Assembly: GCA_024235415.1 (NCBI GenBank)
Contig: JACKML010000004.1
Location: 333,299 to 397,298 of the forward strand
Origin: Chromatiaceae bacterium
GTDB lineage: Bacteria; Pseudomonadota; Gammaproteobacteria; Chromatiales; Chromatiaceae
Length of the DNA stretch: 64,000 bases
Direction: 5' to 3'
This document shows positions 24,818 to 33,500 of this stretch, one piece after another. The translations under genes were made by a program, and so were the position numbers. The notes under the pieces were generated by a model. The model ran no database searches and was not told the DNA's origin. It worked only from the letters and a program-made list of their open reading frames with translations. Position 1 is the stretch's first letter; each line of letters begins with the position of its first letter.

Positions 24818-26021
24818 CGCCGGTCACCTCTATGTGCGCCTCGACGCAGGGATCGATCGCATCGACCAGCAGGCGTGCCAGCTGCGGCAGACTACCGTCG
24901 ACCGGCAGGCTCAGCAGGCCCTGCGCCAGGGCGCCGCCGGGATGGAAGTTCCACTCGGTCGGCGCCAGGATGCGATAGTCGGCGACCTTGCCGTCGGCGA
25001 TCCGCAACCAGTGCACCAGGCGTCCGCGTGCGGCCTCGACCTGGGCGATACCGCTGCCATTGACCGGCGCCACGGCGGGTCCGGCGGCGGCCGGCGCGAC
25101 CTCGTCGACCAGCCGGGTGATACGTTCGACGACGTCGGTCAGCTCGAACAGGCGCGCCAGCAGGCGTGGCAGCAGGGCATTGCCATAGGTCTGCTGGGCG
25201 GCAGCGACCGACGGGTTGTCGCACTGTCGCTGCAGCGCACCCGTCTCACACGGCACCCCTGACCATGACGGAGCGGCGACAAAGGCATCCGCCGAGTCGC
25301 CCGCGAGCAGGGCCGACAGCACTGAATCCCCGATCACCGGCATTGCCATCACCTCGCTGCCACCAAGACCCGCATATCCCCGCCCGATCACGCTGCCAAA
25401 CATGCGCGGGGCGACGGCCTTGCCGCCCGCCACCCAGTGCGACAGCGCGTCATTACCCGGCATCGCCTGCCAGCGGGCAGACCAGCTGTCCGCCGGCTCG
25501 CCGAGGGCGCCGGCCAGCAGCCGCTGCAACTCATCGAGCAGTTGGGCCAGCACGCCACGATCGGGCAACAGCTCACCGCCGCCGGGACGAAAGGCGTCGC
25601 CGGCCGGGTACAGCGCCCTGCCCCACGCGGTGCGCATGCGCCCGAGGGCACCCAGCCCATCGACGCCCGGCGACATGTCCAGCCACGCAGACCAACCGAG
25701 CAGAATGCGGAACAGGTGCTCGCGCGCGGTCTCGGCGAGCAGCAGCAGTTCGCGCGCCAGCAGGTGGCGCGGGTCGGGTTGGATGTCCAACGCGTTTTCG
25801 CTCGCGGCGGTGGCCGCGCAGGCCTGGGCCGTGGCGCACACGCTGAAGATCATCGGCAGGGTCGCCAGGGCATGTTCGACCGGACGGCCGCGGAACAGGC
25901 GCTGCGCGACATCGAGATGACGGCTGGAGGAGACCGAGGCGGCATCGACGCGGCCACCGCGCGTGACCAGCTGGACGGTGATCGCCCCCGCCGGATTGGC
26001 GGCGCCTGTGCTCACGACCAC
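24810..26021 (-). CDS. hupK: HupK-type hydrogenase assembly protein
   Basis: About 403 residues, resembling a hydrogenase large subunit that lacks the NiFe site: the RxCGxC position reads FSVCATAQACAA, and the C-terminus has DPCVEAHIE in place of DPCxxCxxH. Conserved large-subunit phrases remain (GRLVHWLRIADGKVADYRILAPTEWNF). HupK proteins are thought to act as scaffolds during large-subunit maturation. The start is uncertain: GTG 26021 (or GTG 26015) gives a family-like N-terminus, while the frame stays open to 26129, overlapping the upstream small gene. Confidence 0.85.
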   Translation of the reverse strand: MVVSTGAANPAGAITVQLVTRGGRVDAASVSSSRHLDVAQRLFRGRPVEHALATLPMIFSVCATAQACAATAASENALDIQPDPRHLLARELLLLAETAREHLFRILLGWSAWLDMSPGVDGLGALGRMRTAWGRALYPAGDAFRPGGGELLPDRGVLAQLLDELQRLLAGALGEPADSWSARWQAMPGNDALSHWVAGGKAVAPRMFGSVIGRGYAGLGGSEVMAMPVIGDSVLSALLAGDSADAFVAAPSWSGVPCETGALQRQCDNPSVAAAQQTYGNALLPRLLARLFELTDVVERITRLVDEVAPAAAGPAVAPVNGSGIAQVEAARGRLVHWLRIADGKVADYRILAPTEWNFHPGGALAQGLLSLPVDGSLPQLARLLVDAIDPCVEAHIEVTGDA

Positions 26022-26076
26022 GTCGTCCGCGCCCTCGGGAACTCCATTACCGCCGGGCAGGCCGACGATCCGCAGT

Positions 26077-26271
26077 TCAGCTGCCGCGGTTCCTGCGCGC
26101 CAGGAAGTACACGACGGCGGCCAGGCCAACGCTCACCAGCAGGTGCTCGATGCCCAGGTGCGGGTGCAGATGGGCCACCAGGTGTTCGCTCTGGTGGGCG
26201 GACGCCAGACCGCTGGCCAGACCCAGGAGTGGCGCAACAATCAGGACAACGGACGGTCGGATGGCTTTCAT
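26077..26271 (-). CDS. mini-HupE-like membrane protein
   Basis: 64 residues: a cleavable signal (cut probably after ASA, residue 25), a His-rich start of the mature part (HQSEHLVAHLHPH) and a single membrane segment (about 41-58) ending in positive charges. The stretch HPHLGIEHLL matches the HupE/UreJ signature HP-x-x-G-x-D-H, i.e. H-x5-DH with Glu for Asp. Normal HupE has about six helices; here only the first equivalent remains, with no downstream continuation, so it is either a minimal form or a remnant. ATG 26271 is preferred to a TTG at 26301. It leads the hupK-hypA-hupR operon. Confidence 0.6.
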   Translation of the reverse strand: MKAIRPSVVLIVAPLLGLASGLASAHQSEHLVAHLHPHLGIEHLLVSVGLAAVVYFLARRNRGS

Positions 26272-26345
26272 GACGGCAAATCCCGGGGCTGGGCCCGACA
26301 ACGGGCGCGTGATCGATGGTGGTGCTTATCAGCTCCGTGGGGATG

Positions 26346-26361
26346 AGCAATGCCTGTGCCA
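26346..26361 (-). promoter_or_regulatory. sigma-54 promoter of the mini-hupE-hupK-hypA-hupR operon
   Basis: Minus-strand sequence TGGCACAGGCATTGCT is a near-perfect TGGCAC-N5-TTGC with correct doublet spacing. Transcription should start near 26335, about 65 bases before the ATG at 26271. It lies in the 243-base gap after hupV. Because hupR is the last gene of this operon, HupR may control its own synthesis. Confidence 0.8.
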
Positions 26362-26514
26362 TCGGGATGAAACCTCTTATAAACCGCCAGTTAGCGAAAA
26401 ATACCGGCCATCCCGGGCACGTCGACTGCAATCAGCGCTTGCAGTCTTTCCTGTAATTGGAAAGTAAGTTTGCGTTTCGTTGCCGCACGACGCAAGCCGT
26501 GCAGCGTCACCGAC

Positions 26515-27972
26515 TCAATGCACGGTGCACACCATGCAGGGGTCGAACGAGCGCACGATATGCTGGGCCGCCAGCGGCGACGTCTCGCCGTCACGCAGCG
26601 GCGCGCCGACCAGCGCCTGTTCCAGCGCGCCCGGCACGCCACTGGCATCGCGCGGCGAGAAGTTCCAGGTCGTCGGGGCAATGATCTGATAGTTGGAGAT
26701 CCGACCCTCGCGGATCGACACCCAGTGTCCCAGGCTGCCGCGCGCGGCCTCGACCAGGCCAACGCCATCGGCGTTATCCGGCAGCACCGCGGTGTGGCAG
26801 AACGGCTCGCCCGGCACCAGGCCACGCACCCATCCCTCCATCGCGATCACCACGCGGGCGACCTCCAGCAGCCGCGCGACCACGCGGTTGCGCACATTGC
26901 CGCCACTGGTTGCGACCAGGTCGCGGACCAGCGGATGCCCGTCGACCACCTGCCGCGCCAGCGCACCGACCTCGACCACGGCCCCGTCGAGGCGCGGCGC
27001 CTTGCACCAGCTGTAGGCGTCTGCCTTGTCCGGCTCGGGCAGCGTGACGCCGCGACTGGGATGACGTGCGACATCACCGTGCATCCAGCTGCGTGACAGG
27101 TCCTCACCGATCAGCGCCGTATCGAGTGGCTGTGGACCGTGATGCCACAAGCCAGGTGCGAACAGGCGCTGGCCGTCGATCAGGTAGCTGCCGTAACTCA
27201 TGAAGCGGTCACTGGCGCGGCCCAGCGCCTCCAGGCCGAGCGCGTCGGCGATGGCCAGGAAACGCCGCAGGTCGCTGCTGTGCGGCGGCGCCGCGGCCGC
27301 CCAGGCCGACAGTGCCGCGGCGCTGTCCAGCGCCACGATCGCTTCCAGGCGATCGCCGAAAGTCACCTGCTCGAGAAAACGCCGGAACCCCGCGATCTGC
27401 ACCAGCAGGCGCAGGCACTCCTGCGCCTGCACCGGGCGCGTGCTGCCGCCGGGCTGCAGGCCCAGCGTATGCGGCCACTTGCCGGCCAAAAGCCCCATCA
27501 GGTGCAACCACTGGGCACGCGCGCCGATCGCCTCGCGCGGCGCGTCACCGGCTGTTGCGGTGAAGCGCTGCGCCAGGTCGGCATACCAAGGCTCCCGTGA
27601 ATACGCCGCGCGCGCGAAGTCGGGCATGAAGAACAGATAGAAATGGGTGAAGTGATCAGCGACGTTCTCGGCCGCCAACACCAGGTTGGTCGCCAGGTCG
27701 CCGTTGCGCGGCATCGCCAGTCGCTGTGCGTCAGCCAACGCATAGGCCGCCGCCATCGACTGCGAAACCGAGCAGATGCCGCAGATGCGCGGTGCAATCA
27801 CCAGGGCGTCGCGCGGGTCCTTGCCGGCCAGGATCTGCTCGAAACCGCGGTACAGCGGCGCGTTCACGTAGGCTGCAGCAACCCGGCCGGCATCGATGTC
27901 CAGCGTCACCTCGAGGTCGCCCTCGACGCGATTGAACGGGCCGACAACGATGCGTCTTCTGGCGTCGCTCAT
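26515..27972 (-). CDS. hupV: regulatory [NiFe]-hydrogenase large subunit (HupV/HoxC)
   Basis: 485-residue cytosolic H2 sensor subunit. NiFe ligands are RICGICSVSQSMAA near residues 60-73 and FDPCMVCTVH at the very end. The protein stops exactly at that His, so no protease processing is required, a hallmark of group 2b regulatory hydrogenases. ATG 27972 overlaps the hupU stop by four bases. The frame upstream of it is spurious. With HupU it is expected to sense H2 and modulate HupT. Confidence 0.95.
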   Translation of the reverse strand: MSDARRRIVVGPFNRVEGDLEVTLDIDAGRVAAAYVNAPLYRGFEQILAGKDPRDALVIAPRICGICSVSQSMAAAYALADAQRLAMPRNGDLATNLVLAAENVADHFTHFYLFFMPDFARAAYSREPWYADLAQRFTATAGDAPREAIGARAQWLHLMGLLAGKWPHTLGLQPGGSTRPVQAQECLRLLVQIAGFRRFLEQVTFGDRLEAIVALDSAAALSAWAAAAPPHSSDLRRFLAIADALGLEALGRASDRFMSYGSYLIDGQRLFAPGLWHHGPQPLDTALIGEDLSRSWMHGDVARHPSRGVTLPEPDKADAYSWCKAPRLDGAVVEVGALARQVVDGHPLVRDLVATSGGNVRNRVVARLLEVARVVIAMEGWVRGLVPGEPFCHTAVLPDNADGVGLVEAARGSLGHWVSIREGRISNYQIIAPTTWNFSPRDASGVPGALEQALVGAPLRDGETSPLAAQHIVRSFDPCMVCTVH

Positions 27973-28976
27973 CGATACCTGGTGCTCTTGACCTTGGGTG
28001 TGATCCGCGCGTGATCCGACACTGCGTTGGTCTTCAGCCGCTCCGGCGTGGCTGCCTTGGACAGTGACGACAACGCGACGAACCACGCCTTGGGCATATC
28101 GGTCGGCAGGCCAACTGGTATCCCGGCGATCGACGGTGTGACGGTGAACGGGTGGCCCGGCTCCTCGAACTCCGGCGCTGTGCAGTTGATGCAGGCGTAG
28201 CCGCCACGGACGCACGAACCCTCGCCGTTCCACAGTCGCGTGTTGCAGTCGGCGTGTGCCTGGGTGCCAAGGCAGCCCATGTGCTCCATCAGGCAACCGA
28301 GTTGCGATGGCGCCTGTGCGCTGGCCTTGTACTCGTAGTACTCGTTGCGTGGGCAGCCGTGATGCACCAGTTGATCGGCAAAGCTGCGCGGGCGTTGCAG
28401 GGTGTCGAGATCGGCAGCATCGAAACCGGATTGGGCCAGCGCCAGCAGGGTCTCGAGTACCCAGTTCGGGTGCGTCGGGCAGCCGGCCACGTTGATCACC
28501 GGCAGCCCGGCAGCGGAGCGATAGGCGTCACCGAGCAGACCACCCGGATGACTGCCGTCGTATTGCAGGCCACAGGCATCGGCCGGATTCGAGCCACCGG
28601 CCGTGATGCCGCCGAACGCCGCACAGCTGCCCACCGCCAGGGTGTAGCGGCTGCGTTGCGCCAGGTCGCGCACCCAGTCGATCATCGGCCGCGCACTGCC
28701 GGCGAACATGTGAAAGCGCCCGCTGCCGAACGGTCCGCGCAGCATCGAGCCTTCGACACACAACACATCGACAGGCACCTCGCCATCGACAATCCGCTGC
28801 AGCAGGGAAATCACCTCCTCGCCGCTCGCCTCGCTCAGCGCCGGGTGCCACAGCAGACGGATGCCACCGAGTTCGAGGGTACTGATCAGGTCCGGTGACT
28901 CGGCACACAACAGCGACATCGTGCAGCCACCGCAGCCGCCTGACTGCAGCCACAGCACGTCGAGCGTCTTGCTCAT
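27969..28976 (-). CDS. hupU: regulatory [NiFe]-hydrogenase small subunit (HupU/HoxB)
   Basis: 335 residues without a Tat signal, so cytosolic. Proximal-cluster motif WLQSGGCGGCTMSLLC is intact (CxxC present, unlike HybO), with GSCAAFGG and VAGCPTHPNW supplying the other two ligands. Distal and medial motifs are HHGCPRN, GCLMEHMGCLG and GEGSCVRGGYACINC. The C-terminal tail (about residues 280-335) is family-like and probably contacts the kinase. It overlaps hupT and hupV by four bases on either side. Confidence 0.95.
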   Translation of the reverse strand: MSKTLDVLWLQSGGCGGCTMSLLCAESPDLISTLELGGIRLLWHPALSEASGEEVISLLQRIVDGEVPVDVLCVEGSMLRGPFGSGRFHMFAGSARPMIDWVRDLAQRSRYTLAVGSCAAFGGITAGGSNPADACGLQYDGSHPGGLLGDAYRSAAGLPVINVAGCPTHPNWVLETLLALAQSGFDAADLDTLQRPRSFADQLVHHGCPRNEYYEYKASAQAPSQLGCLMEHMGCLGTQAHADCNTRLWNGEGSCVRGGYACINCTAPEFEEPGHPFTVTPSIAGIPVGLPTDMPKAWFVALSSLSKAATPERLKTNAVSDHARITPKVKSTRYR

Positions 28977-30343
28977 GATGCGCCCTCCATCGGCAACGAC
29001 AGCGTGAACACCGCACCGCCCTGCCCATGGTTGGCGGCCGTCAGGTTGCCGCCGTGTTCGGTGACGATACCGTAACTGATCGACAGCCCCAGCCCCGTCC
29101 CCTGACCCAGCGGCTTGGTGGTGAAGAACGGATCGAACACGCGCACCAGGTCATCCGGCGCGATCCCGGCACCGTTGTCGCGGACACGCACCCTGGCCAT
29201 GCCATCGGCCACATCGACCCGCACCTCGACACGCGGCCTGTCGACATCGCGCAGTGCATCGATCGCGTTCTGCACCAGGTTCATCAGTACCTGCTGCAAC
29301 TGCCCGGGGTGGCCAGCAATCTGCAGCACCGGCGGGGCCTCGACATCGATCTGCAGGTCCTGGCGCGCACCCCTGGTCACCCAGTGCACGGCCGTGGCGA
29401 CCACATGCACCAGGTCGAAACGAGAGCGTTCTCCGCTCTGCCCGGAGGAGAAGCGACGCAGATCCTGGACCAGGTCGCGCACGCGTTCGGCGCCCTGCAG
29501 GGTGCCGTCGAGCAGTGGTGCGATATCGGCGAGGATCTTCGGGACATGCAGCTCGTCACGCAGCTTCCGCACATCGTCGGGCAGGTCGGCCGCATCCACC
29601 GCGGCGAGATAGCGCGCCAGTCGTTCGCGATAACGCGCCAGCGCATGAACGTTGCCGTAGACGAAACTGATCGGGTTGTTCAGTTCGTGCGCCACACCGG
29701 CCACCAGGCGGCCCAGCGAGGCCATCTTTTCCGCATTGACCAGTTGCCGCTGCGCCTGCTGCAGTTCGCTGTGGGCGACGTGGAGGGCCTCGTAGGCACG
29801 CCGCAGCTCGCCGACCGGGCGGCCGATCAGGACCATGCCGACGCGCCGGCCGCGGGCGTCGTAGCGACAGGTGCAGTTCATCGCCAGCGGCATCTTTTCA
29901 CCACGCCCGCACAGCGTGACCTCGCAGTCACCGACCGCGCCGACGCGGATCTTCTCGACCAGCTGTTCGGCCAGGGGCTGGCAATCACTGCTCAGAAGTG
30001 TCTGAAACGCTCGTCCCTTCAGCGTCGCCTCGCTCTCGCCGGCCAGTGCCTCCATCGCCTTGTTGACCTGCTGGATGCGGCCCTTGGCATCGCACACGAT
30101 GAGCACGTCGGTCATCGAGGCCAGGACGCTGGCAATGAACTGCTGGGCGGCTTCCAGCGAGCTGTTTTTCTCTTCCAGGTCGACCTGATAACGCACGAGA
30201 TCGGCGTAGGTCTCATCCATCTTGCGGATGACCTCGATCCAGGCCGCATCCTGGGATGCGCGTGCCTCGGCCGCCAGGTCGGACGCGACCTCCTGCGACC
30301 GGCCGACAGGCCTGAACACGGGCAATACCTTGTCTTCGTTCAT
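28973..30343 (-). CDS. hupT: H2-responsive sensor histidine kinase HupT/HoxJ
   Basis: 456-residue soluble kinase: an N-terminal coiled region (about 40-80), a PAS domain (about 80-205, SVLASMTDVLIVCDAKGRIQQ), HisKA with phospho-His in GVAHELNNPISFVYGN, and HATPase with DNGAGIAPDD and GTGLGLSISYG. It has no membrane segment. It should receive the H2 signal from HupUV and control HupR phosphorylation. ATG 30343 is chosen because the upstream 33 residues overlap the promoter region. It is the first gene of hupT-hupU-hupV. Confidence 0.93.
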   Translation of the reverse strand: MNEDKVLPVFRPVGRSQEVASDLAAEARASQDAAWIEVIRKMDETYADLVRYQVDLEEKNSSLEAAQQFIASVLASMTDVLIVCDAKGRIQQVNKAMEALAGESEATLKGRAFQTLLSSDCQPLAEQLVEKIRVGAVGDCEVTLCGRGEKMPLAMNCTCRYDARGRRVGMVLIGRPVGELRRAYEALHVAHSELQQAQRQLVNAEKMASLGRLVAGVAHELNNPISFVYGNVHALARYRERLARYLAAVDAADLPDDVRKLRDELHVPKILADIAPLLDGTLQGAERVRDLVQDLRRFSSGQSGERSRFDLVHVVATAVHWVTRGARQDLQIDVEAPPVLQIAGHPGQLQQVLMNLVQNAIDALRDVDRPRVEVRVDVADGMARVRVRDNGAGIAPDDLVRVFDPFFTTKPLGQGTGLGLSISYGIVTEHGGNLTAANHGQGGAVFTLSLPMEGAS

Positions 30344-30364
30344 GGCTGGGCGACCCGATGTGCC

Positions 30365-30378
30365 TTGTACCGGTACAA
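30365..30378. promoter_or_regulatory. 14-base perfect palindrome upstream of hupT
   Basis: TTGTACCGGTACAA is a perfect palindrome centred 28 bases upstream of the hupT ATG. On the minus strand the adjoining TATAGT could be a -10 element, which would put the palindrome at the transcription start, an operator-like position. The binding protein is unknown. The 217-base divergent gap (30344-30560) to the large lipoprotein gene has no other gene. Confidence 0.45.
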
Positions 30379-30560
30379 CTATACATGCACCCGAACGCGG
30401 CACACGGCCGCACGCGGTCGGGCACGACGCGACCCGCGACAAATATCCTGCCTATACTCACAATTCACAACTCAGGTACCCCTACGGATCGGCAGAGGCG
30501 GCAGACTGGCGTCGGTTTCGATCACCGACGACCGGGTACACGACGCACAGGACCCCGACC

Positions 30561-33500
30561 GTGATCGAACAACTCGTCCGTTATTGCAAAACCGCCCGCC
30601 CCGTTGGAATCGGCCTGCTGACCGGCGCCATGTTGGCGGCCACCGGCTGCAACGTGCTGCCGACGACCAGGCCTGACGCGCCCGCCGGCCCGGACCCGTC
30701 GCCCCCGGTCGCCGAAGACCCGTCGGCGCAGGCCGTCATCGGGCAGCTGCCGGCGCTGTTGCTCGCACGCCACGGCACGACCACCGGGTTTCGCTTCGAA
30801 CCGGCACCAACAAGCGAAGTGACGATCGAGACGCATCCCAGGGTGGATGGCGAGATCACGTTCGACAACGACACCGGCATACTGCGTTACACACCCGCCG
30901 CCGGTGATCACGACGAATTCACGCTGACCCTGCGTGCCCAGGGACAACAGGGACCGAGCACGCTGGGCACGCTCAACGTGGTGCCGGTTGCCGCCATCCC
31001 GGCCGAAACCCGTTTCATCGACAACGACCGGCCGGTACCGAAACTGCCGATCTACAACGACATCCGGATCTCCCCATCCAAAGACAAGCGCTGGTTCAAT
31101 GGCGTGGAGAGGACGACCCGGGGAGTCACGGTGTCCGGTTTCGAGGTGCGCTTCGACCCGGCCGACAAGCACGCGGAGCTGAACCGTTTCACCGGCAGTG
31201 CCGACCTCCACCGGCTCGATATCGAGGCCGACAGCGTGATCATTCGCGGCACACTGCATCTGCCGCAGACCGAGGTACGGATCTCTGCACGCCGCCTGGT
31301 GTTTGAAGATGTCGATCCCGGCAACCCGGCGCGCATCGATACCTCACCCCTGGCGTGGCCAACGGGCGCCGGCGACGGCAACGCCCGTAACACGCCATCA
31401 CCCGGCGAGCATGGCCTGCGCGCCGGCGACATCCACCTGGTACTCGATCAGTTGATCGCCGATGGCGGCACGCGGCTGGTGATGAACGGCGGCCCGGGCC
31501 AGGACCCGGAGCGTGGGCGCGACGGCGACGACGGAGACAGCGTGTCGTCGCGGACACACAAGATCGACAACAGACGGTACACCAATGTCGTCTATGTACA
31601 GACCCACCACGTACAGAGCTCTGCCACCGTACCGATCAGAGAGCCCGAACTGCGACCCAACGAGGATTTCAGCAGCAGCAGGCACCAGCCGACCAACGGC
31701 GCGAAAGGCGTGCCTGCGGGCCGACCGGGCGATGGCGGCCCAGGTGGCGACCTGGTCTGCAACAACCCCGAATGGCGGCGCTATGCGCAGCAACTCGGGG
31801 GGACACCCGGTCAGGCCTTTGGACCCTATGACGGCGGCGCCGCCGGTCGACCGACGACCTGGCGCAAGATCCGCGAGAAGGTGGTGACGACCTACAGCAG
31901 CAACTCGCAACCGTTGACCACCACCTGGTTCGTCGAAGAGAAAAGCGGGCGGACGCGCGACGGTGCGGCGTCGGGAACGGTGCTGCATGGCAACGCCGGC
32001 GCACCCGGCCGGGTGCGCAGCGAAGGGGGCCGCAAGACCTGGCTGACCACGAACCTGCTGCGCCTGGTGGTCGAGCGACTGCGTGATGTCTACCTCGCCG
32101 GCCGCTTCGACCAGGCCCTCGCGCTGGTGCGCGAGTTCGGCCCGCTGAGCACGGACCTGGCCGCGGGTTCCGGCGATGCCGGACACGAACTGATCGCGCT
32201 GCGCCGCGAGTTGAACACCCTGTCGCACCGTCTCGCCGCCGGGCTCGACTACTTCGGCAACCCGCCGGGATGGGTGCCCAACCTCTCGGTCGAGGTCAAC
32301 TACAGCGCATTCCAGCAGGAGATCGACAGCGCGATCCGGATGTACTACCTGAGCTATTGGTTGCACCGGCACTGGCGTGCACTCGAACACAAGACCGAGG
32401 CCCTCGACCGGCTGATCGCCCTGCAGCAGGACCAGATCGAGTCGCACCGCCGGCGCTACGCCAACGCCAGTGCACTGTTGCCGGTACTCGAGGCCGAGCA
32501 ACGCCGGATCGACACCGAGTCCGCCTACTTCCTCGACAAGCTGCGGGCACGCGAACAGGTGCTGGCCGCGGATGCGACAGGCAATGTGCGGCGCCGTGCG
32601 ATCCTGCGCACGATCAACCTGCTGGGCGAGATCGTGGTGTCGCACAAGAAGCCGACCGCCTACGCGATCTTCGCGTCGGCATCCTCGCAGGACGTGGAGA
32701 CCATTTTCGACCCCGACTCGCCGCTGAGCAGCGGCGATACCGTGCTGGATGCCTACCGCCGTGTCACCAGCGATGCGGAGATCATTGCGATCCGCAAGCA
32801 GCTGGGCGCGCTCGATCCGTCGACGGCGACCGATCCCGACGCCTACACCGGGGAGCTGCTGGCACTGGGCGACCGGCTCAGCGGTGCAACCCAGGCATCG
32901 CGCGACGCGTTTCTGAAAAACGCCATCGGCGACGACGAGGTCCACGCCGAGCTGCAGCGCCTGAAGGCGCAGGACGCCAGCTTCAATGACCTGGTCGACG
33001 ACCTCACCCGTTTCCTCGCGCACAAACAGCTGTTCGCGGAAAAGACCGCGCAGGCGATCCAGGCACTGGAGACGACGACCGACGAGATCAGCACCGGCTG
33101 GCTGGCGGTCGACAGCCTGACGCGCGCACGCGACAACTGGAGTCCCACCCCGCCCGTCGCGGTACTGCAGGCAATCCGCTCGATCCGCGAGAAGGCACGT
33201 GAACGCCTTGTGCTGTACCAGTACTACCTGGCGAAGGCCTACGAGTACCGGATCCTCGAACCTTACCCGGGAGACTTCCGCAAGAACCGACTGTTCGAAA
33301 AACTGGCCAGCGATTTCGAGGCGGCGCCGGTGGGCAGACAGGACGATGGCCCGCCCGAACTGAGCGTCGACGGTGAGGACTTCAACACCCTGCGCACCAT
33401 CTACCTCGACGAACTGCGTACCGTCGTGAGTGCGATCATCACAGGACTCAACGAGGACCGGCCCGAACCCCTGGAGATCGTGCAGACGCTGCGCCTGACC

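Noticed and set aside
24810..26021. hupK as a decayed hydrogenase large-subunit pseudogene
   Set aside because: Loss of the NiFe ligands is the normal state of HupK, and the frame is intact with conserved C-terminal features.
26515..26544. Truncated C-terminus of HupV
   Set aside because: Regulatory hydrogenase large subunits normally end at the last His of the motif and are not processed.
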